Positions 24,411-37,818 of a stretch of 64,000 bases of DNA are shown one piece after another; position 1 is the stretch's first letter, and every line of letters starts with the position of its first letter. The position numbers and the translations under genes are program-made. Where the stretch lies: the NCBI RefSeq assembly GCF_000002995.4, contig NW_025062478.1, positions 6,672,001 to 6,736,000 on the forward strand, in the 5' to 3' direction. The notes under the pieces are model-generated. The model searched no databases. It was not told the DNA's origin and saw nothing but the letters and a program-made list of their open reading frames with translations. The stretch is from Brugia malayi. Its lineage: Eukaryota; Nematoda; Chromadorea; Rhabditida; Onchocercidae.

Positions 24411-26976
24411 ATGTTAGTGTTGTTATTTTTGGTGTGCGCTACAACAAATGTAGGGACAGTGCAGCAAAAATGTCATATGGAACCTACAAATCATTCATTT
24501 AGCGGTGTTTTGCATATTTCATTACGTGCTGATATAAAACAGTGCAAACGAGAATGTCTTCTAATAAGCAGCAGCCAGTGCTCGTGAGTTTACAACTGTA
24601 AATGTAAATCTTTATTAAATTACTAATATTCTTTGGTCATTTAATGCACTGTGCAACTAGTATTGAGGCTTAGCCTGATTATGGTTTTGCGTGAGTTTTA
24701 TATGAAACCAATGTAGTCGTTTTATATTTGATTTATTTAGGTCAGTCATATATATTACTAATAAAAATCTTTGTTTACTTATAAGTGGTCAGAAAATCGA
24801 AAGGGATGAATTCAGCGATCACGATACAATAAACTTTTTTAGAAAATGTCGACGTAAGTTATTTTACTAGTGTTTTGAACATGAACTTTTTTATATCATC
24901 TGCTTATTTTGATAATTTTACATTTGGAACATGATTCTGTATCAGTTTTTTCTGAGACCTCGACATTTTAATAGACATTGTTACGCTTCCACATCGAATT
25001 TTTATGTTTTACCACTAAATATATAGATTATTGGGTCATAGAGCACTTCAAGTTATATCTTACCTTGACGGGAACTTTGCAGGTCGTACGGAAGTTCAAA
25101 CGATACTTCTTACAAAAGCGTGTTTTAAAGAATTTCACGGCAGAGTATTAGTTGGTGTTGTTGACGAGTTCTATGAGAATGTATCGCGAATGCAATGTCG
25201 GAAAGCTTGTGCTATTTCATTAATTCAAAACAATGTCTTTTGCAAAGCAGCTATTTATTATCCAAAAGAGAAAGTAGGCCAAAGTTCGTTTAACTAGTTA
25301 CTTTCTAGTTGTAGTAAAATTAAAAATTTATTAAAGTTTATATTGGAGATTTGAAAATGCAGGAATGTATCATCTCGTCGCAGAATCGTTTTGATGTGCC
25401 TGAATTGTTCATAGAGGACGCAGCAGCAGTGTATCTTGAAAATAGATGTGCAGACAATCAGTTTTTGAACATAGCTCAAAATAAAATTGATGCCGAAAAA
25501 GCAGTACTTCCATCAATAAGTGCAAGGAGCTTTTTCAAGAATGAGCAGCTTTCACAAAATAATACTAACAGTATGTTTCTTTTCTAAGTTCTTGCTGGCA
25601 GCAAAAAGTAGAAATTCTCATCATAGATTATTTAATTACGCCCATGGAATGTGATCATGTGGGAGTATGATTGAACATACTCACCAGTTTTCCTGCTTTC
25701 AGTAATCATAACATAAACAAATAATGCTCTTTTAGAAGATCTAAAAAGTGTCTTTTCGATTTCTGTTTGCTTATTATATTATATAGTTATGTTGCATTGA
25801 CTAATCAGAAATAATCAAAAATTATGCAGTTAAGTAATATTATATATTTAAGTATAACAGCTTACTACATCAGACTCAATATTATTCTCATCATTTGGAA
25901 GCCCTAAATTCAAATCTCACATTAACCCTTCCAATTAGCTATCACAATAGTCTATTAAAGGCAGTGGTAAGGAGAATGTTACGTTTGATCGAAATGTTTT
26001 CCTATCTTTGGAAAACTTGAAACAAGTCAGCCTTTAAAAGTTTCAGTAGAATGGTGACTGAATTCCTGCACTTCCTTCAAAAATGCAGTCTATAGAATAA
26101 GCCTAAATTCTTTTTTTATTTGATAGATGGAATACTGTTTGACATTTTATAAATTTTTTATTTTATAGATGTTACTTTGAATATAATACCAAAGAAACCT
26201 GTAAAGGAAGTTGCAAAACATGTTAGGCCAGAGCCATTGCAAAATATTGAAATGTCTGGCTACGAAATGAGTTTTGAAGAAAACTTGCGCCCATTTTATC
26301 CGTTATATGCAGAACATAATGACTCTAACGGTATGATATTCTTGTCAAACGTTTTTTGTTGCTGCTTTATTTATGAGTTGACATTTAGTATACACCCGTG
26401 TCGTGGTTGTTTATCTTATTTGAACAATATTCAATTTGGTTGTTTAGCACTTTTTAATTTTCAGATCAATTCAGAATTAGTCGGTAATTATGAGTTGACT
26501 TCTTTGTTTCCAGTGAACATACTAGACGTATTCATTTAATACAGGAAATTTGCGTGCTGATGCACATTTTAATTGCTTCAGTATTAACATGTTTCAATGC
26601 ACTTTTTAAGATCGAAATATTTAAGATGAAAATAATAAAAGAAAAAAATGAATTTCCTTTTTTCATCATAATTCAATATATTTGGAAAATTTGTACTTAT
26701 GTAAGAAATTATTTATTTTCTTTTTTTGTGTTTCACTCTTTTTATTTTCGACCTTAAAGAAGCTTCTAGTGCATTGAAACATGTTAATATTGAATTGTAA
26801 AATAAAGGAAGACACTCAAAATTTACATTTTATCAAATAACAACCAATATTAACGTGGAAATTGTTGAAAATTTTAATATATATATTATGAGTCATGGAT
26901 GTTTTGATGTAATTTAAGAATATATCTCAAGTCCAGTCTATTTTTTTTTTCAGGAAAATCGAGCTCAAATGGATGA
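24411..26976 (+). CDS. Secreted PAN/apple-domain protein
   Basis: Seven exons join in phase: 24411-24583, 24741-24853, 25053-25273, 25363-25570, 26169-26330, 26545-26580, 26954-26976, for about 311 residues. The ATG at 24411 opens a signal peptide (MLVLLFLVCATTNVGTVQQ). Cysteine patterns follow that fit PAN/apple modules: CKREC in exon 1, then ACFKEFHGRVLVGVVDEFYE with CRKAC, FCKAAIYY and NRC in exons 3-4. Such modules bind proteins or sugars outside the cell and occur in nematode cuticle and matrix proteins. The acidic and polar C-terminal part has no domain I know. The start of exon 3 (acceptor CTTCAAG) is chosen for phase; the more upstream acceptor at 25026 would break the frame. The two short last exons are less certain. 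Confidence 0.65.
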
Positions 26977-29168
26977 GTTTCGAACATTGCGTTTTGTCTA
27001 TGGCTAAATGTTTCATAATATGTGACAATGTAAAAATTGTTTAATGTATGGGAGTGACTGAACTATTATAAATTCATCACTCTCACCTTATTTTTGTGAT
27101 ATCATCAAATCTAATTAGATCACCTCACTGGATATTGTTACAAATATACTAGCAACCGATTTACATATTGCAGTTGACTAAAAACAGACATTCCATATTA
27201 ATTAAAATAAGGTGGTTGAGCAAATTTTTCCTAGAAGTCCTGTATTTAGCTACTTCTCTGCAAACATTATAGTTTAGTGAATTTGGGTAAGACTACTCTA
27301 AAAATTTTGCTTAACAAATTTTTCAGCAAAAAACTTTTCCAAATTTTAACTTGAATTATAATTTAATGTTGGTTTATTTATATTCATTAATATCTACTAC
27401 ATAGGTAAACATTATGGAATGTTTTGTAGTAGTTTACGGAAAAATACTATATATTACTAAAAAACTGGATATTAAATGATACAAAATCTTTTTGCTTTTT
27501 CACTTCTATATAATGATATCGAAAATAAATTAATGGCTGGATTTATTATATGTTTCAGATAAATTATTTTTTACAAATGAGTTGTAAAAAAATCAAAGAA
27601 AGTCAACATAATCATAATAAACAAATAACTAATCAAAGAACTTAAAAAGAAAAATGGAATATTGATTTGTGAAGCTTACTTTCATTTCTTTTTATTTCCA
27701 TAACGGAAGTTTTTTGCTTCGTTCGACGTAATGAAATAAGTCCTTTTTGAATAATTAAAGGGAATTTTATTGCTTATAAATGTTATAATAATAATTAGAG
27801 AATTCATAGTCAAGTTGCTCTTTTTCGTCCACAGAAGAATAAGTTAGGGTAGGTTGAGATTGTTGTAGATGAGAATTTGATGAAGTGCACAATTACTGTA
27901 AGTCGAAAGAGAATAAGTTGTTGGAATAATCTATGAATTATTTCTCCTTTATATAACGCAATTGTTTACGATAGTTTGTAACTGCAAATAAATTTCACTG
28001 TCTGACTAGAAGTTATTTGCATTCTAAACCATTACAAATGAAAGAATTCTTTCGAAACACTTTCATTGATGGCTTAAAAAGTGAAAAATAATGACTTACC
28101 ACCTTATTTATAATTTTTCAAGTTAAATTTGAGATTTATTATCTTCTATTCAAATGTTCATTATTTTACCAACGTCCTTATTTTACCAATTTCGAGATAT
28201 CTTAATTATAACAATAACATACCAATTTGTATTAAAAATTATTTCGGTTTTTTTGGCAATCTCCACTTATTCCATTTTATGCTTATAATTTGCATATTTA
28301 TTTCGTAAAATGAAAAAGGCTTAATAGCAAATTTTGATAACAGTATAGCCTTTTATCTATAATATAAAAGGGTCATTTTTATTTTATTTAATAATCTTTC
28401 CTTAATTGTAACGACGTGAACGTTAGATTCGGCCGTGGACAGAAAAACGTGAGCATTTTGTACACGTTTATGGGATTTAGCTTTATTCTTTTTTAGTTAG
28501 CTGTTTTCTTTTAAAAATATTTTATCAGATATTTCAGAGTTAATAAAAAGAAGAGTGCATTTATCAAGTGAAATAATGACGTTAGTGATGTGTTCATTCT
28601 TATCACAAATTTAAGAACTGAATTCGAATAAAATAGTTGAAAATTAAATTCAATAAAATGGTTAGAAAATTTTAAGACGAATGATGCGATAAATTAAAAA
28701 TCAAAGTTATTTTCGTTTTGGTAGACTGATTTTGAATTTATGCTTTTTTTTTTTGATCGCCATAGAGCTCTTTTCAAGTTATAAATTGTTGACTTTAGGT
28801 AACTATAGCAGAATATTCAAAAAAGAAAAAAAAAAAGGAATTTTTCTTGTGTTCATGATTGTTAGATTTATTAAAATATATGTAAGAGAAAAAGAACATA
28901 AGTGGTTGCAAAACATTAAGATGAAAAGGATTTTGAAGATATACTACTAATTCATTCTTTTCAGTTCCGTAATGGGAGACACGGTAAGCAAAAATTGAAG
29001 TAGTAAAAGTATCGCGTATGCTTTTTTTCTTTGAAAAAAATTAAAAATACTTGGAGTGGTAAAAGTATCTCGTATGTCAAAATGATGAATGCAAGGAATT
29101 TGAAGATGGAATAGCAATTCGAGATTTTCTATGTGAAGAGTATTTGTCACACATGTTATCTATAGACA
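26977..29168. other. Gene-poor AT-rich region
   Basis: No exon chain found on either strand. A weak direct repeat (GTAAAAGTATCNCGTATG) occurs at about 29003 and 29060. Confidence 0.4.
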
Positions 29169-29642
29169 ATGGGAGATTTGGGTAACGTATCGATGTATGA
29201 CATATCAATGTATGGCACTGATAAGAGGAATTTAACTAGAAAGGAGCGGTTGAGAAGACGTGCCAGGAAAATGATCAAAGCTGGCCTCAAAGAGGACGAG
29301 TAAATGATATGTTGTTATTCATCCGATCTGCATAGCCTTTTATTCTATTTAGGAGCAAGGAGAAGCAGTGTTAAATTTTCTTTTACCATTTACCATTATC
29401 ATCTTTACTGTCCTCCGTAAACCGGAACCTTACCATTTCAGTTCTGCAGTAGTGTTGAATTCCCTGAAAAATGGGTCTGTTTCAGATGCTATTGTTGTTC
29501 ACTGGAAGGTTCACCCACAACGGCGTGCATAATTATCGCTGGAATAGTCTTCCTTATCATCTTTTGCTTGATAATGTTTGCATTATTGAGTGCTGGTGTC
29601 GATTTCGAGGCAACATTTACGGAACCTGGCATGCAATTTTGA
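29169..29642 (+). CDS. Small single-pass membrane protein, 107 aa
   Basis: Two exons (29169-29299 and 29450-29642) join in phase to give 107 residues. The ATG follows a CTATAG acceptor by two bases, consistent with trans-splicing. Exon 1 encodes a polar then very basic segment (about residues 19-40, KERLRRRARKMIKAGLKED). Exon 2 encodes a Cys cluster (CFRCYCC), then a strongly hydrophobic stretch of about 24 residues (IIIAGIVFLIIFCLIMFALL) and a short tail ending GMQF. The layout suggests a tail-proximal transmembrane anchor with palmitoylatable cysteines on the basic, probably cytosolic, side. I recognise no family. The coding appearance (charged helix, Cys cluster, one membrane span, phase match) makes a real gene likely. 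Confidence 0.55.
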
Positions 29643-30073
29643 AGCGAACAGCAAATCACGGTGATTCAACATGTTGTTATGCTCCAAAAAATGAACTTGT
29701 GTATTTATCTTCAGTTGTTCTGATTAGACTGTAGCATTTCATCTTTTCAACTCTCTACCTTTTTCTTGACAATCCTTTCTGTTAAGATCTCAAGATTTGA
29801 AGTGTTCAAATCTCCTATCAGTTACACAGTCCCAAAGCACCCAAATTTTCGTCTGCTCTTTGTTCCCACCATCCTGCCAGATATTCTTAATATTACCAAT
29901 CATATATCGATTAATATTAGTATAGGACTGACGAGACTTTGCTGCAATCTTTACCTAGTAATTTTGCGTTTCACAAATGTTTTATAACATAACCTTCAGT
30001 GTTCGTCTTCAACATCTAACAACTCAGTTATAACCGGTATCACTTCATCCTTGCTTTCAATAGTTTTCAACTC
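29643..30073. other. Intergenic spacer, nothing identified
   Basis: Pyrimidine-rich DNA before the minisatellite. No supported gene. Confidence 0.4.
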
Positions 30074-30232
30074 ACGTTTCTCACCAAACAACATTGTCCT
30101 CTAACGTTTCTCACCAAACAACATTGTCCTCTAACGTTTCTCACCAAACAACATTGTCCTCTAACGTTTCTCACCAAACAACATTGTCCTCTAACGTTTC
30201 TCACCAAACAACATTGTCCTCTAACGTTTCTC
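30074..30232. repeat. 30-bp minisatellite, five copies plus a partial one
   Basis: Five exact units of 30 bp starting at 30074, 30104, 30134, 30164 and 30194, then 9 bp of a sixth. Because 30 is divisible by three, three plus frames stay open or nearly so; one reads SSNVSHQTTL repeatedly and continues 50 codons beyond. No ATG, signal peptide or partner exon is evident, so I treat it as noncoding satellite, with a Ser/Thr-rich glycoprotein segment as the alternative. Confidence 0.9.
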
Positions 30233-31603
30233 CCGTTTCAAACACCGTAACTCCCCGTGATTTAATAATATTTCCGTCTTTCTCATTAGCAAATGTAGCA
30301 AACCAACTTGCAGAGTACTGGAGAGATGCACTGCACGACCCATTGTCACTACTACCTTATTTTTCAGTGTTTCACTGAGGTTCGTCCTAAGTACCGACCG
30401 AATGAGTGACTGGACGATTGATTACTTACTCATACAGTTAGTAGCACTCTTTTCCATATTTCTCAGCTCGGAACAGATTACTTTTCCCATTACACTGTCT
30501 TATATTTATTTGTTATTCCCTTAAAGAATTAAGACTTCTTTTTTCTTGACATATTTCTATTATTTTTGCTCCATTACAGTCTCCACAACTTGTCGTATTA
30601 ATATATCATGCTAAAGGAACTACCGTTTCTATCAATGAATGACTGTCGTCGACTTTCTCCCTCAGTTCACATCAATCATGTGAGACAACTGATTAACCTT
30701 ACATCATCCTGAAAGATCTCATACATTTGAAGTTTCTTCAGTACTGTGTTGAAGATTTTGCTATAAACTGAACATTCGATGTGCTTCTGTTGATTCAAGT
30801 TATGACTAAACACTCAGCCGGTTCCCTTTCAAAGTCTCATTATTTTAACGACTGCAACGCTGAACGAGAATGATGAGGTTACCCATTTGGCAACATATCG
30901 AAACGCATTCCCCAAATATAAACATTTCTATTTATTGTTAACATTGCCTTCTCTATCGATCTGCCAACTTTTCGTATGAAATTTCCAGACTTTCTAAGCC
31001 AATGTAGGTGAAGCTAATGCATTCGTAATGTTTCCTGTTTTATTGAAGAGAATGGATCATAGTGAGGCCCACACTAGAACTCCGGAATGTCTCCGGAATA
31101 CCTACTCAGGGAATTCATTCTGCTGTGCATGTCATTGTCAGCTTGGCCATATATTCTTGTTCACACCGGCTATTCTAAGCCTTGCTACAGATATCCTTCA
31201 TAAGACACTACAGAACTTGTCACAGTAATACTATATGATACCTCTCGTTCTTCTCTAAATCAGTCTCTTTTTTTCTTCCCAGTGTGAAGCGAAGTGTATG
31301 CAACCTCTAGATACCTCCTTCATTCCTTCAGTCTTTTCAGTCATTGTAGTGTTATTAATTGTGATCTTAAACTGGGAGTCTCTTTTCTCTCATGTGATTT
31401 GTTTTTTGTTCAGATATCAAAGAAGGTTGAGGGGTATTGAAAGGATGAGAGGAATATCTTGATACTTTCATTAACATTTAATAGGACTTTCATAACCCGG
31501 ATTTCTCAGATCTAAACGAGAGAAATGGGTCGAGACGTTGCAGTTCTCCAATTTCAGAGATACTACTGTGGTGTGCTGTTAAAGTAATTCTGGCGAGTGC
31601 TTT
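30233..31603. other. Spacer upstream of aldehyde dehydrogenase
   Basis: No supported exon. Slightly more mixed base composition than its surroundings, which may include the promoter and 5' UTR of the dehydrogenase. Confidence 0.4.
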
Positions 31604-34600
31604 ATGGCAGCAGTAACCCATCAAGGTGCTCCTTATCATCAGGTATGTCCCACTTGTTGCACTGTGAAGTAGGTTTCTGTTTGAAGAAGTTTCAGTTACA
31701 TTATTTGAAGTTTTGCTTTTCTCTGTTGCTTTTCTTGGATTACTTTGCGTTTGTTTTATTACAGTTAGTAGAGGAGCAAAGAGCCTATTATTTTTCGGGG
31801 ATTACTGCTAAACTGGAACACCGTCGGAAGCAGCTTTTAAATCTTAAGCAGCTTCTGACTGAGGAGGGTGATGTTCTTACCAAAGCTGTGTACAACGATC
31901 TTAAACGAGTAAGTTAAAATATGACAAATTCCATCAAGAATTTATGGCTAATTTAAAAGAAAGAGTTAATCTCGTGCAAATAATTTAATTTTCCTCTGTG
32001 TTTATTTGTTTATTGTTTGTTTTTGCTTTTCTCTTAAGCTTTGAGATACTGCAATCTTAGGTCATCATATAACAGAACCCTGATTGGGAAAAGTTGTTCT
32101 TCTATAGTACCACGAAGTACTACATGAAGCCGAAAACCCTAAACTAGATGTATAGATTCCGAAACTAATTTTATGGACGTCATTGTTGTGTTGCTTACTA
32201 TCCATTCTTCCATCCTTTAAATTCATGTCTTCTGTAACATCAACTTTTTTCTTTTATATCAACTTTTTCCAGTCACCAAAACTAACACATAGCATGGAAC
32301 TAAGTCCAGTTTTCGTCGAGATCGATTATATGGTGGATAATTTAAAGCAATGGAGTTCACCTGAACCAGTAAGTTATGAATTCAAAAAGTCCGGGTAATA
32401 AAATGTCTAAGAATAGCGACAGATAAACATTTGTGCAATTTTACTCCTCATTTTTTTCCATACTCCGAAGTGTTGGGAAAATTTTCAGGTCAGAAAAACT
32501 TTCTTGTCTCTTCTAGACACCGTAGCTATTGTCAAGGAGCCACTGGGTGTGGTCCTTATCATTGCTCCATGGAACTATCCGTTATGCCTTGTTTTATTAC
32601 CTTTAGTTGCAGCAATGGCTGCCGGTGAGTTATTGAATAATAGTCTTGGATATTGAAAAGTTTTACTACAACTTGAACAGCGTCATTTTCCCTTCTTGCA
32701 AAATGAAGTTTTACTTTTTTTTTTTTTTCGGAGTACTGGAATTAATATATGGGTTAAAGATTACTTGATTTTTTAGTGTAATTTTATCTGCATACTAGCA
32801 TCTTCAAGCCTTCATTTAATGTGACCACTTTCCTGGGATATCACACACCTTGTTTCAGACATTATCGTTATTTTTGTAAGTTTTAGGTAACACGGTGATA
32901 GTGAAACCATCGGAATATGCACCTTTTACGTCTGCAGCATTACATGATCTTTTTTCACACTTTTTTGATTCGGTGAGCTATTAAATTTGAAAAAATTTGG
33001 TATTATTTTAGGTCCTGAGAGATTCTGGGATGGATGAAGTTAATAAAGAACAGTGATTTGCTTATATATGGGGTATCAGTTCAGTGTTCTTGAATTCTAG
33101 AATACTTTATTTGAATGGAAAATTACAGAGGTTTTTGGCGGTAGTGAATGGTGGGGTTGCTCAAACAACGGATCTGTTGAAGGAGAAGTTTGATCATATC
33201 TTATACACCGGAAATTCACTTGTTGCTAAGATTATTATGACGGCGGCTGCGCAGCATCTTACACCAGTTACACTTGAACTGGGTGGAAAAAGGTCCAGTT
33301 TATATTTTGAAACTGTTTACTAAATAGCAAATTTTGATCGATTTCAAGGATAATATTGTATCATCCAGTTGATATAAATATTAAATTTCTCCTTGAAATA
33401 TTCTATTTTCGTTCGTCCAGTTATGTTATTCCAGCGCCAAACTATGTTTTACTTTTAGCCCAGTAATCGTCGAAAGTGATACAAATCTGGAAGTAAGCTC
33501 TCGACGTATTGTTTGGGGAAAGTGGACTAATTGTGGACAAACCTGTATTGCACCGGATTATGTTCTTGTTACGGAAACATTAAAAACAACACTAGTGAAT
33601 GAATTCATCCAACGACTAAAAGAATTTTACAGCACGGAGCCTGAAAAAAGCGAAGATTACAGCCGTATCATCAATGAGAAACACTTTGAGTATGTTATTG
33701 AAAGAATTCTTGCTTCGAGATTTTATAGGATCTTCACAAAAAATTTTGTCAGCTTTACTGTGTGTTTTTCTGCCGTTTTATTTGCCCGTTATTTTTTAAT
33801 GTTAAGCTTTTTTTTCAGTAGACTATCCAGTTTGCTTTCACGTAGCAGTGGACAAATTTTGTACAAAGGTGGCGAACTCAACCGCAGTGACTTGTTTATT
33901 CCTCCAATCATAATTGCTGTATCTGCAAATGATGTGCTGATGGAAAACGAAGTCTGCTTTTTCTCTTTCTCTTTCCATACTCCTGTTTTCGAGATATTTT
34001 TTTTTATATGCTCTATTTTATCGAGTGAATTTTTGATATCTATATATATTTAGATATTTGGTCCCATCTTGCCGATTGTTACTACCAGTGGTTTCGATGA
34101 AGCAGTCAGCTTTATTCGATCACGAGAAAAGCCACTTGCTGTATATCTTTTTACCGGATCTGAAAAGAAAGTGCAACAGTTATATGCAGAAACGTCAAGT
34201 GGTTCTGTGACTGTCAATGATGTTACATTTCAATTTATCAGTAAGTTTTGCTGAATACCTGATCTATACGATCAAAAAATATGAAAAAAATTTCTATGCG
34301 TTCTACGTCTTTGAAATTTATTTGAATTTTAATGGTTCTTTCAAATTTATGTATTTTATAGTTGATACGCTTCCATTTGGCGGTGTAGGCCAAAGTGGTA
34401 TGGGCAGATATCGTGGCAAATTTGGTTTCGATACATTTACTAACCATAAAGCATTGCTGATAAGGGGTTTCTTTGCTGATGCTTTGTTTGCGTAAGTTTT
34501 GTGCAAGCAATATTTTGCTTTCTGATACTTTTTGCATTTGCAAAACTCTTCTCAGTAGATTTTTTCCTTAATACCTGATAGTAAGATATTCCAAAATTTT

Positions 34601-35231
34601 CATAGAAATTTCAGAATTAAGGTGCTCTTAATTCGATATTAGTTTATAATTGTTAGTGCATATTTTGATAGCGCTCTTTAAATTCTAGTAACTATTAACA
34701 TTCTTCTAATTTTAGACATTTCAAAGTATAGTGCATTATTAATTTTAGCATGCGATATCCGCCATTTACCGACAAAAAATTTAAATACCTGAAACTGCTA
34801 ATAGAACGAAGACGTCCATTACCCAGTTCATTTCCGGGTTGGCTTATTCGTATTTCGTTCCTCGTTGCCGGGGTTATCTTTGGTTTTGTGTTACAGGTAT
34901 ATTACCTCGTTATAAACTTTAATTAAAAAATCGTTGGTAGTCTTCATGGTGTGCCCATATTAAATCTTTAACTTGATTTAATCTTGACTTTAATTCTTAA
35001 TATAATTAGTTGATCGTAACATCTTCGTCCCACTATTCATTCCAATTTTTCAGCAATGTTCTCGTTGTTAAGTTTCTGATAATCTTAATTCACTTAAATT
35101 TTCGTACTTCATTGATGCTGTCGATCTATAAAATTATTTTCTGAATAGTCAACTTTGTTATGTGCATTTGAATATTTACTTATTTTTTTCAGCGCCACGG
35201 AATTTCCAGTATAAACGATGGATCCCCGTAA
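31604..35231 (+). CDS. Fatty aldehyde dehydrogenase, ALDH3 family
   Basis: Oxidises long-chain aliphatic aldehydes to fatty acids with NAD(P). Twelve exons join in phase (31604-31642, 31765-31908, 32273-32368, 32489-32624, 32887-32972, 33129-33292, 33459-33689, 33819-33951, 34054-34240, 34362-34491, 34749-34896, 35193-35231), giving 510 residues. Signatures: APWNYP cofactor-pocket motif in exon 4, VKPSEYAP in exon 5, LELGGK with the general-base Glu in exon 6, [11 protein letters not shown] with the catalytic Cys in exon 7, IFGPILPI in exon 9 and [20 protein letters not shown] in exon 10, all ALDH3-type. The C-terminus carries a hydrophobic helix ([18 protein letters not shown]), matching the membrane anchor of ALDH3A2 on the ER. 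C. elegans alh-4 is the probable relative. Nothing is missing or broken. Confidence 0.93.
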
Positions 35232-36039
35232 TATACGGTAAAATAATTTCAGAAATGTAATTTGAGATCAGTATTTTGAGAAGTTTTTAGATTATTTTTA
35301 TTCCAAAACTGAGCAAGTGCACTCTTAGCTTTTAACAAATAGGTTGAAACTTTTTGGATGTGATGGTTTATATATAGCATTTTAAATGTGTTGCTATGGA
35401 ATAAAAGTTTTGCTCATATTGTGCTGGTCAAAATGTTCTTGCTGAGTGGGCTTAATTGATGTGCATCATTTCTCATCATTGTAAGGACATCAAGGTTGAC
35501 AGCATTTATTACCTGTGATAGCTGATTGTAGAAGGTGTTCTAGGTGACAAGATGAAGAGAGAGGGAAGGGTCAGTTGGGTCGCACGAGGGGTTGTGTCGA
35601 ACAGAATAGAGTGGTATTGATATCACTGGTCAATATGATGTTACACCCACCCGATCAGCTTCCAATTCTACAATGCTTTCCTCTTTGTCATCTTCTCTGT
35701 TTTCCCTCCAGAATTGTTCATTGGTACCATTCTATACAACCGTTCTCTATCCACCTAGACTTCCTTTTTCACTGACTTCAAATACTCTTTACTCTTCCCT
35801 GTTCGCATATTTAATTAAACCTTATGGAAATGATTTTTCGTTTGCAGTAATCATCCCTTTGGTAATTATTATTCGGAAAGTTCTACAAATTTAACAACTG
35901 ATAAATTAATTTGCACTTCAAATTTCGGAAGTTAATTTGATCGGTGGTTTAGCAATCCATTTTATTGTCATTACAGTCAGACATTGGCGTGTGTAAATAG
36001 TAAGTGATTGTTTCAGAAAAGGTTCTTGGTTCGTCTTAG

Positions 36040-36171
36040 TACTCTAAAGCTAGCATTATAGCTTTACAATTGGCTATTAATGATATCAACAAAATGCTAT
36101 CCATTCCCGAAGGAAGAAGATTCACATGCCAACCTATTGTCATCCACCACTTTGAAAATAGACTCCGATAA
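36040..36171 (+). other. Orphan exon-like reading frame
   Basis: An acceptor (CGTCTTAG) is followed by 43 open codons and a TAA. The peptide has an amphipathic helix (ASIIALQLAINDINKML) and a basic tail (ENRLR). The composition is protein-like, but no upstream exon or homolog was found. It could be a gene relic or a last exon. Confidence 0.25.
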
Positions 36172-37536
36172 TTTACGTCTCTGCTTTTGCTATTATATGA
36201 ATGGTTGAAACATAATTCACTTCCTTTCCTTATTCTTTTTTTTTGTGCATAAATACAAATCAGGTTAATGTCCATAATTAGCATAATAAATGTTGTTTGA
36301 ATCATTTCAGATAAGTCACAACATCCTTCATTCTCGATATTGCTTTCTAATTGCAATTCATTGCTACTATGTAAATCTATTCTGCAACTGGTACTACCGG
36401 AAAAGTTATCCCTTCCTCATTAATTCTTCTATAAACTATCACCCGCTAATATCAAAATGAAATAACGCCTAATATCATATACGGAAGAGTTCATCATATA
36501 TTGATAGCATATAACTAATTTCATAACCTTTCAATATTAGTCATCGGTAATGATCATGTAAGTATAATTGATTGGATATTATGTGCGAGCTTCTTTGTTG
36601 ATACTTTAAGATTAGCTAGAATGAATATCTGAAGTAGCAAAGATTGTACACAAACATTTCTGCCAACCTATTTTTGATTTATGTTTTTTCAACATCTGCT
36701 ATGCGACACTCCACGACAAGATGATTCAAGCAAGTGTCATCTATTGTTTTAGCAGAGATGAATAGGAACGTCCTTCTTCACAGCCATGATGAATTAATTA
36801 ACCCTTTCCCTAACAACTGATAATTCTTGCTGTCTCATTCATGACAAGATAAGTGTAGTAAATTACATGAAACATGAGTCATGAAGTTTTCTGAAGTCTC
36901 TGTAGATACCCCACTGAGACTTTTTCGAAAAAAAAAAATGATGTAGGGCCTAATTACCAATGACTGTTTGAAATATTATTAATTACATTCGAATGATGGC
37001 ATTATAATGGTGCTGATTGAAAATATTTTCTGTCATTATCTTTCCTGGAAGAAGCCAAGTACTTCTTTTGCTTCAGTTTAATTTTATTAATTAAAGAAGA
37101 GAAAGAAAAGTAGTAGAAGTGAAAGGTACGACGAGAAATCAAACTGCATTTGAAATTAATTGTGAACAGAGCTTAACATTTTGGAAGTCAGAAGCCAGAA
37201 GTTAGTGGAACTTAAGCTGCTGCGTTGCTGACAATTGTTATATAAGGAAGTAGCTAGTAATGAAAGAAATTTTTTCTAAGTTGTAGGAGAACGAGTGATA
37301 GAAGGAGAAAGATGACAAGACTTGATCGGAAAGGGTTTGACAAACCATAACCATAGCGAGGAGGGTGACAAATCCTGCTTCTCTCTTGAAAAAGGCGCCA
37401 AACATTTTTCATATTTCTTGTCGTACTATTGAAGGAGCGTGAAAATGAGCTGGCTTGTTTGGTTTTCTGAACTTTTCGATCTCTAAATGTGTAGAATAGT
37501 GATAGTATAACATATATAAATATATATAAGGAAAAC

Positions 37537-37567
37537 TATGATCCTTAATCGTAAATTAAGGATCATA
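37537..37567. repeat. Foldback hairpin, 13-bp stem
   Basis: Perfect 13-bp inverted repeat around a 5-nt loop (37550-37554). Confidence 0.9.
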
Positions 37568-37818
37568 TTTTTCCCGCACTAATAACTTTAATATCTTTAT
37601 TATCGTTACTACTGTTATTACAACTATTTTGATTTAATTACGGTAATAATAGCAAAAATAATGGAACAGCAGTTATATTCGATAGTTTATTAAAACATTA
37701 TGAATTTTTCTACCTTACCTTATTTATTTTCCCGAAGTCTCTTTTTTATTATCCGGTATGTTTCAACAGTAAATCGTTCATCTTGTGCTGTGATAAAATA
37801 TGGTTTTTAATTTTGCAG

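Larger units (their letters stand above)
35232..37818. other. Gene-poor region with one exon-like island
   Basis: Apart from the island at 36040-36171 and the hairpin at 37537-37567, I find no gene. An ATG frame on the minus strand at 36036-36356 is the shadow of that island. Confidence 0.4.
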
